The notes below the pieces were generated by a model. The model saw only the letters and a program-made list of their open reading frames with translations. It had not been told where the DNA came from and searched no databases. From CAYJGJ01 sp964367585 (lineage in GTDB: Bacteria; Bacillota; Clostridia; Peptostreptococcales; Anaerovoracaceae): a stretch of 64,000 nt of DNA. The stretch spans positions 1 through 64,000 of the forward strand of contig CAYIYH010000004.1 in assembly GCA_964367585.1 (NCBI GenBank). The letters are read 5' to 3'. Below, piece by piece: positions 1-8,082 of this stretch. A program made the position numbers and the translations under genes. How positions within the stretch are numbered: position 1 is the stretch's first letter; the number at the start of each line of letters is the position of its first letter.

Positions 1-1
1 A

Positions 2-52
2 ATCGAGGGAGATTTATTCAAAATCCTTCCTGAAATGACTAGTCAATGGTAA
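2..52 (+). CDS. etfA: C-terminal end of a probable electron transfer flavoprotein alpha subunit (partial)
   Basis: Only the last 16 codons and the TAA stop are inside the window. The readable end contains GDLFKILPEM, which resembles the usual C-terminus of EtfA (a GDLFEVxPxL-type ending). EtfA with EtfB passes electrons to or from acyl-CoA dehydrogenase, and an etfBA pair directly upstream of thiolase, hydroxyacyl-CoA dehydrogenase and crotonase genes is a common clostridial layout. The next gene starts 24 bases later, so it is probably in the same operon. The identification rests on one short motif plus context, so it is moderate only. Confidence 0.55.
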   Translation: MEGDLFKILPEMTSQW

Positions 53-76
53 TTTGTAAACTGTTAGGGGGATATA

Positions 77-1282
77 ATGAGAGAAGTAGTTATTATAGAC
101 GCAGCACGTAGTGCTATTGGCAGAATGGGAGGAGCTTTGAGACCATTTACGGCTGTTGAATTAGCTGGTATGACAATTAAAGGTTTGTGTGAGAAAACGG
201 GGATATTAGATAAGTCTAAAGTAGATTCGGTCTTCATCGGAAGTGCCTCCGGTGATGTTAATACTCATAATTTTGCAAGATATTCTTCATTGCTTGCGGG
301 ACTTCCGTATGAAACATCCGCAACATTTATTGAAATGCAATGTGGGTCATCAATTGCTTGTATTAACAATGCTGCATTACAAATTCAGGCGGGAATTATT
401 GATGTTGCAATATGTGGTGGTGCAGAATCTCATAGCCAAACTTACTATAAGTTTTCCACAGCGGTAGATCCGTATAAGGCAATACCACCTTCTGCGGCAC
501 CGCTAAAACTTGCACCGACAAAAGAAGATGATATGTCTATGATTGACATTGCAGACGGTATGGCAAAAAAATGGGAGATAACTAGGGAAGAATGTGACCA
601 ATTCGCATTTCAGTCTCAAAGAAGGGCTGCTGCAGCAATTGAGAAGGGATATTTTGATGAGGAAATTATGCCCATCGAAGTAAAATATAATAAAAAATCC
701 GAACCTATTGTATTTGATAAAGATGAACATCCTAGAAGTTCTACTACTATGGAGAGTCTCCAAAAACTAAAACCAATAAACTCGGATGGAGTAGTAACTG
801 CTGGTAACGCGTCTGGTAGAAATGACGGTGCTGCTTTTTTGCTTATTATGAGTAAAGAAAAGGCAGATGAGCTTGGATATAAACCGATCGCACGATGGGT
901 ATATGGAACTGACGTGGGAGTTGATCCAAAATATATGGGAATTGGTGCTGCATTCTCAAACCTAAAAGTCTTAGAAAAAATAGGTTTAACTGTTGATGAT
1001 ATAGATGTTTTTGAATGTAACGAAGCCTTTGCATCACAAAACTTGAGTGTCATAAAAGAAATGGAAAATCAAGCAGGTAAGAAAATTGATATGAGTAAAT
1101 GGAATCCAAATGGAGGAGCGATTGCTTTCGGTCACCCTAATGGTGCATCGGGAGCAAGGATTGCTATTTTTACGATGAAGGAATTACAAAGATCAGGAAC
1201 TACCTACGGATTATTTTCCTCATGTTGTGGTGGTGGATTAGGTGTTTCAACCTTAATCGAGAACATTAGTGAAAAGAAGTAG
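77..1282 (+). CDS. Acetyl-CoA C-acyltransferase (thiolase)
   Basis: A 401-residue thiolase, the usual length of the family. It condenses two acetyl-CoA to acetoacetyl-CoA or cleaves 3-oxoacyl-CoA. The nucleophilic cysteine is Cys89 in MQCGSS, followed by the NEAFA motif, the GHP histidine motif (AFGHPNGASG) and the second catalytic cysteine near the C-terminus in SSCCGGGLG, where most biosynthetic thiolases read CIGGGMG. The start is set by AGGGGGA six bases upstream of the ATG. It opens a series of same-strand genes for beta-oxidation-type chemistry, so a role in butyrate-type fermentation or acyl-CoA breakdown is inferred. The exact chain-length specificity cannot be read from the sequence. 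Confidence 0.93.
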   Translation: MREVVIIDAARSAIGRMGGALRPFTAVELAGMTIKGLCEKTGILDKSKVDSVFIGSASGDVNTHNFARYSSLLAGLPYETSATFIEMQCGSSIACINNAALQIQAGIIDVAICGGAESHSQTYYKFSTAVDPYKAIPPSAAPLKLAPTKEDDMSMIDIADGMAKKWEITREECDQFAFQSQRRAAAAIEKGYFDEEIMPIEVKYNKKSEPIVFDKDEHPRSSTTMESLQKLKPINSDGVVTAGNASGRNDGAAFLLIMSKEKADELGYKPIARWVYGTDVGVDPKYMGIGAAFSNLKVLEKIGLTVDDIDVFECNEAFASQNLSVIKEMENQAGKKIDMSKWNPNGGAIAFGHPNGASGARIAIFTMKELQRSGTTYGLFSSCCGGGLGVSTLIENISEKK

Positions 1283-1371
1283 AAAAAAATAGCATGAGTT
1301 ATTTAGATGGAAATAGTAAGGAAGAAGACAAAATAAATTATGCTTAGAAGTAATTATTGGGAGGTAATTTG

Positions 1372-2220
1372 ATGAAGAAAATAGGTGTTATAGGTGCAGG
1401 CATGATGGGTGCTGAAATTGCACTTTGTTTCTCGAGAGAAGGATATGATACAGTCTTGTACGATTTGAATATCGAACTAGCTAATCAAGGAAAGGAAAAG
1501 CAAGTAGTAATTTTAGATAAAGGCATTTCAAAAGGTAAAATTACAGAAGAGTATAAACAGAATGCACTAAATAATTTGACACCGTCAGCCGATATGGAAT
1601 CTTTGAAAGACTGTGATTTAATCATAGAAGCTGCAGTAGAAATTTTGGAAGTAAAAAATGAGATCTTTTCAAAATTAGATGCAATTTGTAAAGTGGAGAC
1701 AATATTTGCTAGTAATACATCGAGTATATCTATAACTAAATTAGCATCATCAGTCTCCGATGAGAGAAAAGGAAGATTTTTAGGGATGCACTTCAACTCA
1801 CCAGCAAGCATTATGAAATTGGTGGAGGTAATCCCAGCATTACTGACATCGGAGGAATCTGTAATACATGTTTTAGAATTATTAAAATCGATAGATAAAG
1901 AACCAGTAAAAGTAAAAGATGTTGTTGGATTTGGTCTTAACAGAATTTTTCATGCGATGTACTTAGAGGCACTTAGATTGATTGAAGAAGGTGTTTGTTC
2001 TCCTGAAGATGTTGATAAAATATGCAAGTTTGGACTTGGACATCCTGTTGGTATTTGTTCATTACTAGACATTACGAGCCACGATTTAAATTTAAAGGTT
2101 GACAATATCTTATTTGATGCATATGGAGAAAGATTCAGACCATCACCACAAATCCAAAGACTAGTCGATTCCGGAAGGTTAGGCAGAAAAACCGGGGCAG
2201 GATTTTTTGAATATAATTAA
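1372..2220 (+). CDS. hbd: 3-hydroxyacyl-CoA dehydrogenase
   Basis: A 282-residue NAD(P)-dependent short 3-hydroxyacyl-CoA dehydrogenase that interconverts 3-oxoacyl-CoA and 3-hydroxyacyl-CoA. The N-terminal Rossmann motif is GVIGAGMMG. The catalytic serine lies in NTSS and the catalytic histidine in GMHFNSPA. That last motif is normally HFFNP, so this copy has two substitutions beside the histidine. The C-terminal domain ends in the typical GRKTGAGFFEY. A TTG fifteen bases upstream is in frame, but GGGAGGT covers that position and serves the ATG at 1372, so the shorter start is chosen. It lies between thiolase and crotonase, as in clostridial butyrate clusters. Confidence 0.92.
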   Translation: MKKIGVIGAGMMGAEIALCFSREGYDTVLYDLNIELANQGKEKQVVILDKGISKGKITEEYKQNALNNLTPSADMESLKDCDLIIEAAVEILEVKNEIFSKLDAICKVETIFASNTSSISITKLASSVSDERKGRFLGMHFNSPASIMKLVEVIPALLTSEESVIHVLELLKSIDKEPVKVKDVVGFGLNRIFHAMYLEALRLIEEGVCSPEDVDKICKFGLGHPVGICSLLDITSHDLNLKVDNILFDAYGERFRPSPQIQRLVDSGRLGRKTGAGFFEYN

Positions 2221-2239
2221 TGAGGAACGGAGTTGACAA

Positions 2240-3001
2240 ATGATTGTTTTTAAAAAAAATGAAAATATTGGTATCTTAAGTATTGAAAGACCAGAAAAGC
2301 TAAACGCTCTAAATAGAGATATTGTCAATGAAATGGATACTATAATTGAAAGAATAAAAGAAGACGAAGAAGTTAGATGTCTAATTATATATAGTGAAAA
2401 GAATTTTGCAGCAGGAGCCGATATTGTTGAAATGTCAAAATGCAATTCGAAAGAGGCGGAAAAATTCATTTTTACAGCAACATATGATAAATTAGCAGCC
2501 TTACCAATTCCAACTATTGCAGCAATCGAAGGCTATGCGTTAGGTGGCGGCTTGGAGCTTGCAATGACCGCTGACATGCGGATTGCGGGGAAAAGCGCAA
2601 AGTTAGGACTGCCAGAAGTAACACTAGGAATTTGCCCGGGAGCGGGTGGAACGATTAGGGTTCCACGAGTAATTGGTCCAGCGTTAGCAAAAGAACTAAT
2701 TTTTACAGGCGATATTATTACAGCGGAAAGAGCTTTAGAAGTAGGAATTCTTAATCGAATTGTCGAAGACAATGATGTGTTTGAAGAAGCTTTGAAGATT
2801 GCAAAACGTATTGCGAAAAGAGCACCGATTGCTGTTCGTTTATCGAAACAACTGATAGATAAGGGACTGGAGTTACCAGCTGTCGAGGATGGAACTAAAT
2901 TGGAGGCACAAAAGTGGGTAACACTATTTGATACATCCGATCAAAAAGAAGGAATGAGTGCATTTATAGAAAAAAGAAAGCCTAACTATGTCAATAAATA
3001 G
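2240..3001 (+). CDS. crt: Enoyl-CoA hydratase / crotonase
   Basis: A 253-residue crotonase-fold protein that reversibly hydrates 2-enoyl-CoA (crotonyl-CoA) to 3-hydroxyacyl-CoA. The oxyanion-hole motifs are seen around AAGAD and GYALGGGLELA. Both catalytic glutamates are present, one in GLPEVTLGI and the other in LAKEL. It follows hbd by 19 bases and precedes the dehydratase genes by about 60 bases, so transcription with both sides is likely. The product of the downstream 2-hydroxyacyl-CoA dehydratase is a 2-enoyl-CoA, which is exactly the substrate of this enzyme. Confidence 0.93.
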   Translation: MIVFKKNENIGILSIERPEKLNALNRDIVNEMDTIIERIKEDEEVRCLIIYSEKNFAAGADIVEMSKCNSKEAEKFIFTATYDKLAALPIPTIAAIEGYALGGGLELAMTADMRIAGKSAKLGLPEVTLGICPGAGGTIRVPRVIGPALAKELIFTGDIITAERALEVGILNRIVEDNDVFEEALKIAKRIAKRAPIAVRLSKQLIDKGLELPAVEDGTKLEAQKWVTLFDTSDQKEGMSAFIEKRKPNYVNK

Positions 3002-3059
3002 TAAAGGATACTAATATTATTTTATTTTTATAAAATAATGATTCGAATAGGAGGAAAAA

Positions 3060-4301
3060 GTGACTGAAGAAAAGACATTGACATCTAAAGAGTTGTTAAA
3101 TAGTCTGGTAGAACAACATTACAATAATGCACTACAGGCAAAAGAAGAGGGAAAGCCTATAGTTTGGGCAACATCAATTATACCGCAAGAATTAATGGAG
3201 ACAATGGATCTTACAGTTGTATACCCAGAAAATCATGCTGCAGCTATAGGTGCAAAAAAAGAAGCAATGAAATTTATCGAATATGCCGAAGGAATTGGAT
3301 ACTCTTCTGATATTTGTTCTTATGCCAGGGTCAATATGGGATATGTAGATTTAGAGAAATCAGATGCTTTGAATATACCGAAACCAGATTTAATTTATTG
3401 TGGAAGCAATATTTGTAATACTGTTATTAAATGGTACGAAAATATCGCAAAAAAATTAAATATACCTATAATTATGTTAGATATGCCATTTAATCATAAA
3501 TATGAAGTAATGGATAGCTCGATAAAATATATGCGTGGTGAAATTGAGAATGCAATACTCCAACTTGAAGATTTTACAGGCAGAAAATTTGATTATGATA
3601 GATTCGCTGAAGTTATGAAAGTTTCTAATGAGACAGCACAGTGGTGGAAAAAAGCAACAGATTGGGCGAAAGTGAAACCTTCACCATTAAATGGATTCGA
3701 TATGTTTAATTATATGGCGATGATTGTGTGTGAGAGAGGTTCTGTAGATGGTAAGAAGCTTTTTAAGTTATGGCATGATGAATTAGAAGCTAAAGCAAAA
3801 GCCGGAATAGGTCCATGGAGTTCACAAGAGGAAAAATATAGGATTATTTGGGATGGAATTGCGTGTTGGCCATACTTAAGCCCAACCTTTATTGGGCTTA
3901 AAAAACATGGGATTAATATGGTGACATCAACATATCCAGATGGTTGGTACAAAATATACGAGACAAATGATTTGGATGGAATGGTGAAGGCATATACTGG
4001 AAATTATGCGAATCGAAATGTCGACTACGGTAGTGATAATATGGTAAAGCTAGTTAATGACTTTGATATTGATGGAATAATCTTCCACTCTAATCGAAGC
4101 TGTAAACTGATGGATTTTAGAACATATGAAGTGCAACGAAGAATTACGAAAAGAACAGCCTGTCCTTCTGTCATTTTTGATGGAGACCAAACTGACCCAA
4201 GGGTATTTTCTGAGGCACAATACGATACTAGAATACAAGCACTGCTGGAAATGATGGAAAATAACAAGGAAGCAAAGAGAAGAGGCGATTATGGGATATA
4301 G
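3060..4301 (+). CDS. 2-hydroxyacyl-CoA dehydratase, larger subunit (HadB/FldB/LcdA-type)
   Basis: A 413-residue protein of the HgdB family, close in length to HadB of (R)-2-hydroxyisocaproyl-CoA dehydratase (about 408). With the next gene it forms the dehydratase that removes water from (R)-2-hydroxyacyl-CoA by a ketyl-radical mechanism. Candidate [4Fe-4S] ligands are Cys86 (SDICSY), Cys114/Cys119 (CGSNICN) and Cys348 (SNRSCKL), matching the three-cysteine spacing of the family. The start is GTG with a strong AGGAGGAAAAA ribosome binding site. It overlaps the next gene by 11 bases, which implies translational coupling. Substrate (2-hydroxybutyryl-, lactoyl-, isocaproyl- or aryl-lactoyl-CoA) is not decided by the sequence. 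Confidence 0.9.
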   Translation: MTEEKTLTSKELLNSLVEQHYNNALQAKEEGKPIVWATSIIPQELMETMDLTVVYPENHAAAIGAKKEAMKFIEYAEGIGYSSDICSYARVNMGYVDLEKSDALNIPKPDLIYCGSNICNTVIKWYENIAKKLNIPIIMLDMPFNHKYEVMDSSIKYMRGEIENAILQLEDFTGRKFDYDRFAEVMKVSNETAQWWKKATDWAKVKPSPLNGFDMFNYMAMIVCERGSVDGKKLFKLWHDELEAKAKAGIGPWSSQEEKYRIIWDGIACWPYLSPTFIGLKKHGINMVTSTYPDGWYKIYETNDLDGMVKAYTGNYANRNVDYGSDNMVKLVNDFDIDGIIFHSNRSCKLMDFRTYEVQRRITKRTACPSVIFDGDQTDPRVFSEAQYDTRIQALLEMMENNKEAKRRGDYGI

Positions 4302-5418
4302 AGAAATAATTAGAGAATTGGAAGAAAAAGCATTATCCCCTGGTAAAACTATCTTGGAGTCGATAAAAGAAAGTGGTAAGGATGCGGTGGGATGTTTTCC
4401 AATGCATACACCGGAAGAAATAGTATATGCTGCAAATTGCCTTCCAATAGGAATGTGGGGAGGAAAAACTGATATTCAATTAGCCGATAAATATCTCCAA
4501 GGTTTTTGTTGTTCGATAATGAGAAGTAACGTAGAGTTTTCAATGAAAGGCACGTATAATATTTTGAAAGCCATTATTGTACCGACTATGTGTGATACAT
4601 TGAAGTGTATTGCGGATAATATGCGCCTTACATCTGATGTTCCTGTTATTGCTATGGCATATCCGCAACATCGTGCAATCCGTGCTGGAATTGATTTCTC
4701 GAATAGTGAGATAAAAAGAGTAAAAGATGAACTAGAGAAAATACTTGGCAAAATTATTTTGGATAAATCTGTTGAGAAAGCATTCGAAATCTACGAAATA
4801 TATAGAGAGTCGATGCGCGAATTTACAGAGATCGCAGCTAAGTATCCTGAAATAATTAATTCTAAGACTAGACATTTAATAATTAAAGCCGGTCAATATA
4901 TGGACAAATCAGTATATACAGAGAAAATAAAACTAGTAATAGAGGGATTGAAAAAGGAAAGTGCTTCGACATTCAAAGGTACGAAGGTTGTTCTTACGGG
5001 ATTGATTTCTGAGCCTGTAGAAGTGTTAGAAATATTTGATGAATCTAATATAGCAGTTGTTGGTGATGATTTGTCTTTGGGTTCAAGATTGTGGAGAACT
5101 CCTGCGCGAGAAACAGGAGAAGATGTATATTATAAGATGGCGTATCGTATTGCGGACGCTACGGGAGACTGTTTTTTGTATGAAGCAAATAAGTTAAGGG
5201 GACAGATGCTTATCGACATGGTTAAAAAACAAAAGGCAGATGCGGTAGTTGTAATGATGATGAAGTTTTGTGATCCCGAGGAGTTTGATTATCCAATATA
5301 TAGAGCGGAATTAAAAGAGGCAAATATTCCGGAGTTATATTTAGAAATTGACCAACAACTAGCAAGTTTCGAACAAATAAGAACTCGAATCCAAAGCTTT
5401 AATGAGATGTTATTTTAA
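4291..5418 (+). CDS. 2-hydroxyacyl-CoA dehydratase, smaller subunit (HadC/FldC/LcdB-type)
   Basis: A 375-residue partner of the preceding subunit, the same length as HadC (about 375). It carries its own [4Fe-4S] cluster. Candidate cysteines are Cys73/Cys74 in GFCCS, Cys101/Cys106 in MCDTLKC and a late one in KFCDPEEFDYP, the last motif being characteristic of the HgdB/HadC family. The ATG lies inside the 3' end of the preceding gene, so the two subunits are made in equal amounts. The activator gene starts 8 bases after its stop. Confidence 0.9.
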   Translation: MGYREIIRELEEKALSPGKTILESIKESGKDAVGCFPMHTPEEIVYAANCLPIGMWGGKTDIQLADKYLQGFCCSIMRSNVEFSMKGTYNILKAIIVPTMCDTLKCIADNMRLTSDVPVIAMAYPQHRAIRAGIDFSNSEIKRVKDELEKILGKIILDKSVEKAFEIYEIYRESMREFTEIAAKYPEIINSKTRHLIIKAGQYMDKSVYTEKIKLVIEGLKKESASTFKGTKVVLTGLISEPVEVLEIFDESNIAVVGDDLSLGSRLWRTPARETGEDVYYKMAYRIADATGDCFLYEANKLRGQMLIDMVKKQKADAVVVMMMKFCDPEEFDYPIYRAELKEANIPELYLEIDQQLASFEQIRTRIQSFNEMLF

Positions 5419-5425
5419 GTGAATT

Positions 5426-6211
5426 ATGGAAGAAAAAATGTATTTAGGAATTGATATAGGATCGTCGTCGTCAAAGGTAGCTATTATCAATGATAACAAG
5501 GAAATAGTTGCATTATCTATTGTTAACCTTGGTACTGGCACGAATGCGCATGAAACGGTCGTTGCAAATGCAATAAAAGAAGCTAATATTTCGAAAGATG
5601 ATATTAAATTTACTGTTGCAACAGGATATGGCAGGGTAGGATACAAGGATGCGGATAGACAAGTTACTGAAATAAGTTGTCATGCAAAAGGAGTTGTTTT
5701 TTTAGATCCAGATGCAAATACTATAGTTGATATTGGGGGGCAAGATGCAAAAGTAATCAAGCTCACAAGAAATGGTCAAGTAGAGAATTTTGTAATGAAT
5801 GAGAAATGTGCAGCAGGAACGGGAAGATTTATGGAAGTTATGGCTCGTGTATTAGGTTGTTCACTCAATGACTTGTCTCCACTCGCAGATAACTCTACAA
5901 AGGCTCTTTCGATTAATAATGTGTGTACAGTTTTTGCAGAAAGTGAAGTTATTTCAAGACTTGCTGCAGGTGAGAGTAATTCAGATGTAGCAAGAGGAGC
6001 CAATGTTGCAATTGCAAAGAGAGTTGCAGGAATGTGCAATAGAGTAGGATATGGTGGTAAAGTTGTAATGACTGGAGGTGTTGCATTGAGCCCTAACTTT
6101 GTAGATGCATTATCTATTGAACTAAAAACACCAGTTCATGTAGTACAGCACTGCCAGGGTGTAGGTGCGCTAGGAGCGGCTATCTTTGCCTATGAAATGT
6201 ATAATAAGTAA
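5426..6211 (+). CDS. 2-hydroxyacyl-CoA dehydratase activator (ATPase, HadI/HgdC-type)
   Basis: A 261-residue ASKHA-fold ATPase of the BadF/BadG/HgdC family. It transfers one electron at low potential to the dehydratase at the cost of ATP. The phosphate-1 motif is GIDIGSSSSK and the phosphate-2 motif DIGGQDAK. The two cysteines that in a homodimer hold one [4Fe-4S] cluster are in EKCAAGTG and NVCTVFAESEV. In Clostridioides difficile hadI precedes hadBC, whereas here it follows. The cluster is oxygen-labile in known members, which supports a strictly anaerobic host. Confidence 0.92.
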   Translation: MEEKMYLGIDIGSSSSKVAIINDNKEIVALSIVNLGTGTNAHETVVANAIKEANISKDDIKFTVATGYGRVGYKDADRQVTEISCHAKGVVFLDPDANTIVDIGGQDAKVIKLTRNGQVENFVMNEKCAAGTGRFMEVMARVLGCSLNDLSPLADNSTKALSINNVCTVFAESEVISRLAAGESNSDVARGANVAIAKRVAGMCNRVGYGGKVVMTGGVALSPNFVDALSIELKTPVHVVQHCQGVGALGAAIFAYEMYNK

Positions 6212-6226
6212 AAAAATGGGGTAAAT

Positions 6227-6658
6227 ATGAGATTAAGTACAGAAGAAATAAAGAAAATAATTCCTCACAGAGAGCCAATGCTTTTGGTAGATGAAGTAAT
6301 ATCTATGGAGGAAGAGAAGAAAATAATAACAAAATTCCATGTGTCTGGAGATAGGGAAATATTTAAGGGACATTTTCCTGGTGATCCAGTATTTCCTGGT
6401 GTATATACCGTGGAAGTAATGGCACAAACTGCCGATATATTGATACTATCTACGAAGCGATATGCGGGGAAAATTCCCTTATTCATAGGTATAGATAAAG
6501 TGAAGTTTATGAGTAAAATTAAACCGGGAAGTGATTTAGAAGTGCATGCTGAGCTAGTATTTGAAAAAGCGGAAAAAGGTATTGTTACATGTACTGCAGA
6601 GGTATATGTTGGAGAAAATAAAGTTGCTGTTGGAGACGTTACGTTGGCAATGAGATAA
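6227..6658 (+). CDS. FabZ-like 3-hydroxyacyl-ACP/CoA dehydratase
   Basis: A 143-residue hot-dog-fold dehydratase with the FabZ signature GHFPGDPVFPG. The catalytic pair is His49 and Glu63, at the positions expected for FabZ. FabZ normally acts in fatty-acid synthesis on acyl-carrier-protein substrates, and there is no fab gene nearby. The gene sits 15 bases after the dehydratase activator and 23 bases before the CoA-transferase, inside a CoA-thioester operon, so a CoA-linked role (for example (R)-3-hydroxyacyl-CoA/enoyl-CoA conversion) is possible. That is inference. It could also be the only fabZ of the genome. Confidence 0.8.
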   Translation: MRLSTEEIKKIIPHREPMLLVDEVISMEEEKKIITKFHVSGDREIFKGHFPGDPVFPGVYTVEVMAQTADILILSTKRYAGKIPLFIGIDKVKFMSKIKPGSDLEVHAELVFEKAEKGIVTCTAEVYVGENKVAVGDVTLAMR

Positions 6659-6681
6659 AAAGAAAGGTAAGGAAATAAGTT

Positions 6682-8001
6682 ATGGAGTGGAAAAAAATAT
6701 TTGAAAGTAGAATTGTGGATGCGGAAGAGGCTCTTTCGCATATCGAAAATGGGGATACTATTGTTCCTGCTCATGCAGCAGCAGAGCCGAAATATTTATT
6801 CAAAAAATTGGTTGAATTAAAAGAAAACTACAAAGACGTATCAATTTTCCAAGGATTAAATGTAGGTGATGCGCCATACGCATCAGAAGATTGCTATGGT
6901 CATTTTAAAATAAAATCTTTCTTTTTGGGAAAAAATAATAGGAAATGTGTTCAAGAGGGTAGAGGTGAGCTTGTTCCGATCCACTTTTATGCACAACCCA
7001 TTGCGATGAGAGAGGGATTTATTAAAGTAGATGTTGCCTTACTACAAGTAACTGAACCCGATGAAGAGGGATACGTAAACATGGGAACTTCCTGTGACCA
7101 AACTAGAGTTGCAATCGAAAAATCAAGAATTGCAATAGCACAAGTTAATAAAAACATGCCACATTTATGTGGAGAAACTAAGATTCATGTTTCAGAAATT
7201 GATTATTTTGTAAAATATGATGAAGATATTTATGAAATACCGCCAATTACGAGCGACGATCCTATTTCCGAAAAAATTGGGTATCATATTTCAACTTTAA
7301 TCCAAGACGGGGCAACTCTTCAAATGGGACAAGGAACTGTTCCTAACGCAATATTAAAGTTTATCAGTGATAAAAAAGATATTGGTATCCACACAGAGGT
7401 TTTTTCAAATAATTTGATTCCACTTATTAATAAGGGCGTAGTCAATGGTAGTAAAAAGAATATTGATAAAGGCAAAATTGTTGCTACATTCGTACAGGGA
7501 ACAAAAGAGTTATACGATTTTGTAGATAATAACGAAATTATCCAATTAATGCCGGTTGATTATACAAATGATGTAGGCATAATCGCACAAAATGATAATG
7601 TTGTAGCAATAAATTCCGCTGTTGAGGTTGATATGATGGGCCAAGTTGTAGCAGACTCGATTGGGACAAAGATGTTTAGTGGAGTAGGCGGGCAACAGGA
7701 TTTTATCAGGGGTGCAGAGCAATCTAAGGGTGGAGTTCCAATAATCGCACTTCCTTCTACTGCCAAGAATGGCGAAATATCAAGAATAGTTGCAATGTTG
7801 AAGCCAGGAACCCCAGTTACAACTACAAGGAATGATGTTCATTACGTTGTGACGGAGTACGGAATTGCTGACTTGTTCGGCAAATCTATCGATGAAAGAG
7901 CTGCGGCATTAATATCGATAGCACATCCCAAATTCAGAGACCAATTAAGAATTGATTTTAATGAGTATCTTAAGAATGCTGGAAGAATATATAACGTATA
8001 G
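6682..8001 (+). CDS. Acetyl-CoA hydrolase/transferase family CoA-transferase (butyryl/4-hydroxybutyrate CoA-transferase-like)
   Basis: A 439-residue family I CoA-transferase, the length of 4-hydroxybutyrate and butyryl-CoA:acetate CoA-transferases. It would move CoA from a donor thioester such as acetyl-CoA to a carboxylic acid. The glutamate that forms the covalent CoA ester is Glu239 in GIHTEVFS. Further family motifs are MGQGTVPNA and GVGGQQDFIRGA. In this operon it could activate the 2-hydroxy acid to its CoA ester, release butyrate from butyryl-CoA, or both. In C. difficile HadA, which does the activation, belongs to a different CoA-transferase class. Confidence 0.88.
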   Translation: MEWKKIFESRIVDAEEALSHIENGDTIVPAHAAAEPKYLFKKLVELKENYKDVSIFQGLNVGDAPYASEDCYGHFKIKSFFLGKNNRKCVQEGRGELVPIHFYAQPIAMREGFIKVDVALLQVTEPDEEGYVNMGTSCDQTRVAIEKSRIAIAQVNKNMPHLCGETKIHVSEIDYFVKYDEDIYEIPPITSDDPISEKIGYHISTLIQDGATLQMGQGTVPNAILKFISDKKDIGIHTEVFSNNLIPLINKGVVNGSKKNIDKGKIVATFVQGTKELYDFVDNNEIIQLMPVDYTNDVGIIAQNDNVVAINSAVEVDMMGQVVADSIGTKMFSGVGGQQDFIRGAEQSKGGVPIIALPSTAKNGEISRIVAMLKPGTPVTTTRNDVHYVVTEYGIADLFGKSIDERAAALISIAHPKFRDQLRIDFNEYLKNAGRIYNV

Positions 8002-8012
8002 TAGAGAGTAAT

Positions 8013-8055
8013 AAAATGAGGCAATGTGTACATAAAATATACATTGCTTCATTTT
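8013..8055 (+). terminator. Hairpin between the CoA-transferase and dehydrogenase genes
   Basis: AAAATGAGGCAATGT (8013-8027) pairs with ACATTGCTTCATTTT (8041-8055), 15 base pairs with one G-T, around a 13-base loop. It ends in TTTT rather than a long U run, so it is a weak or partial terminator that may lower expression of the downstream dehydrogenase. Confidence 0.55.
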
Positions 8056-8082
8056 GTGTAATGTACATCTAAAAGGGAAAAT

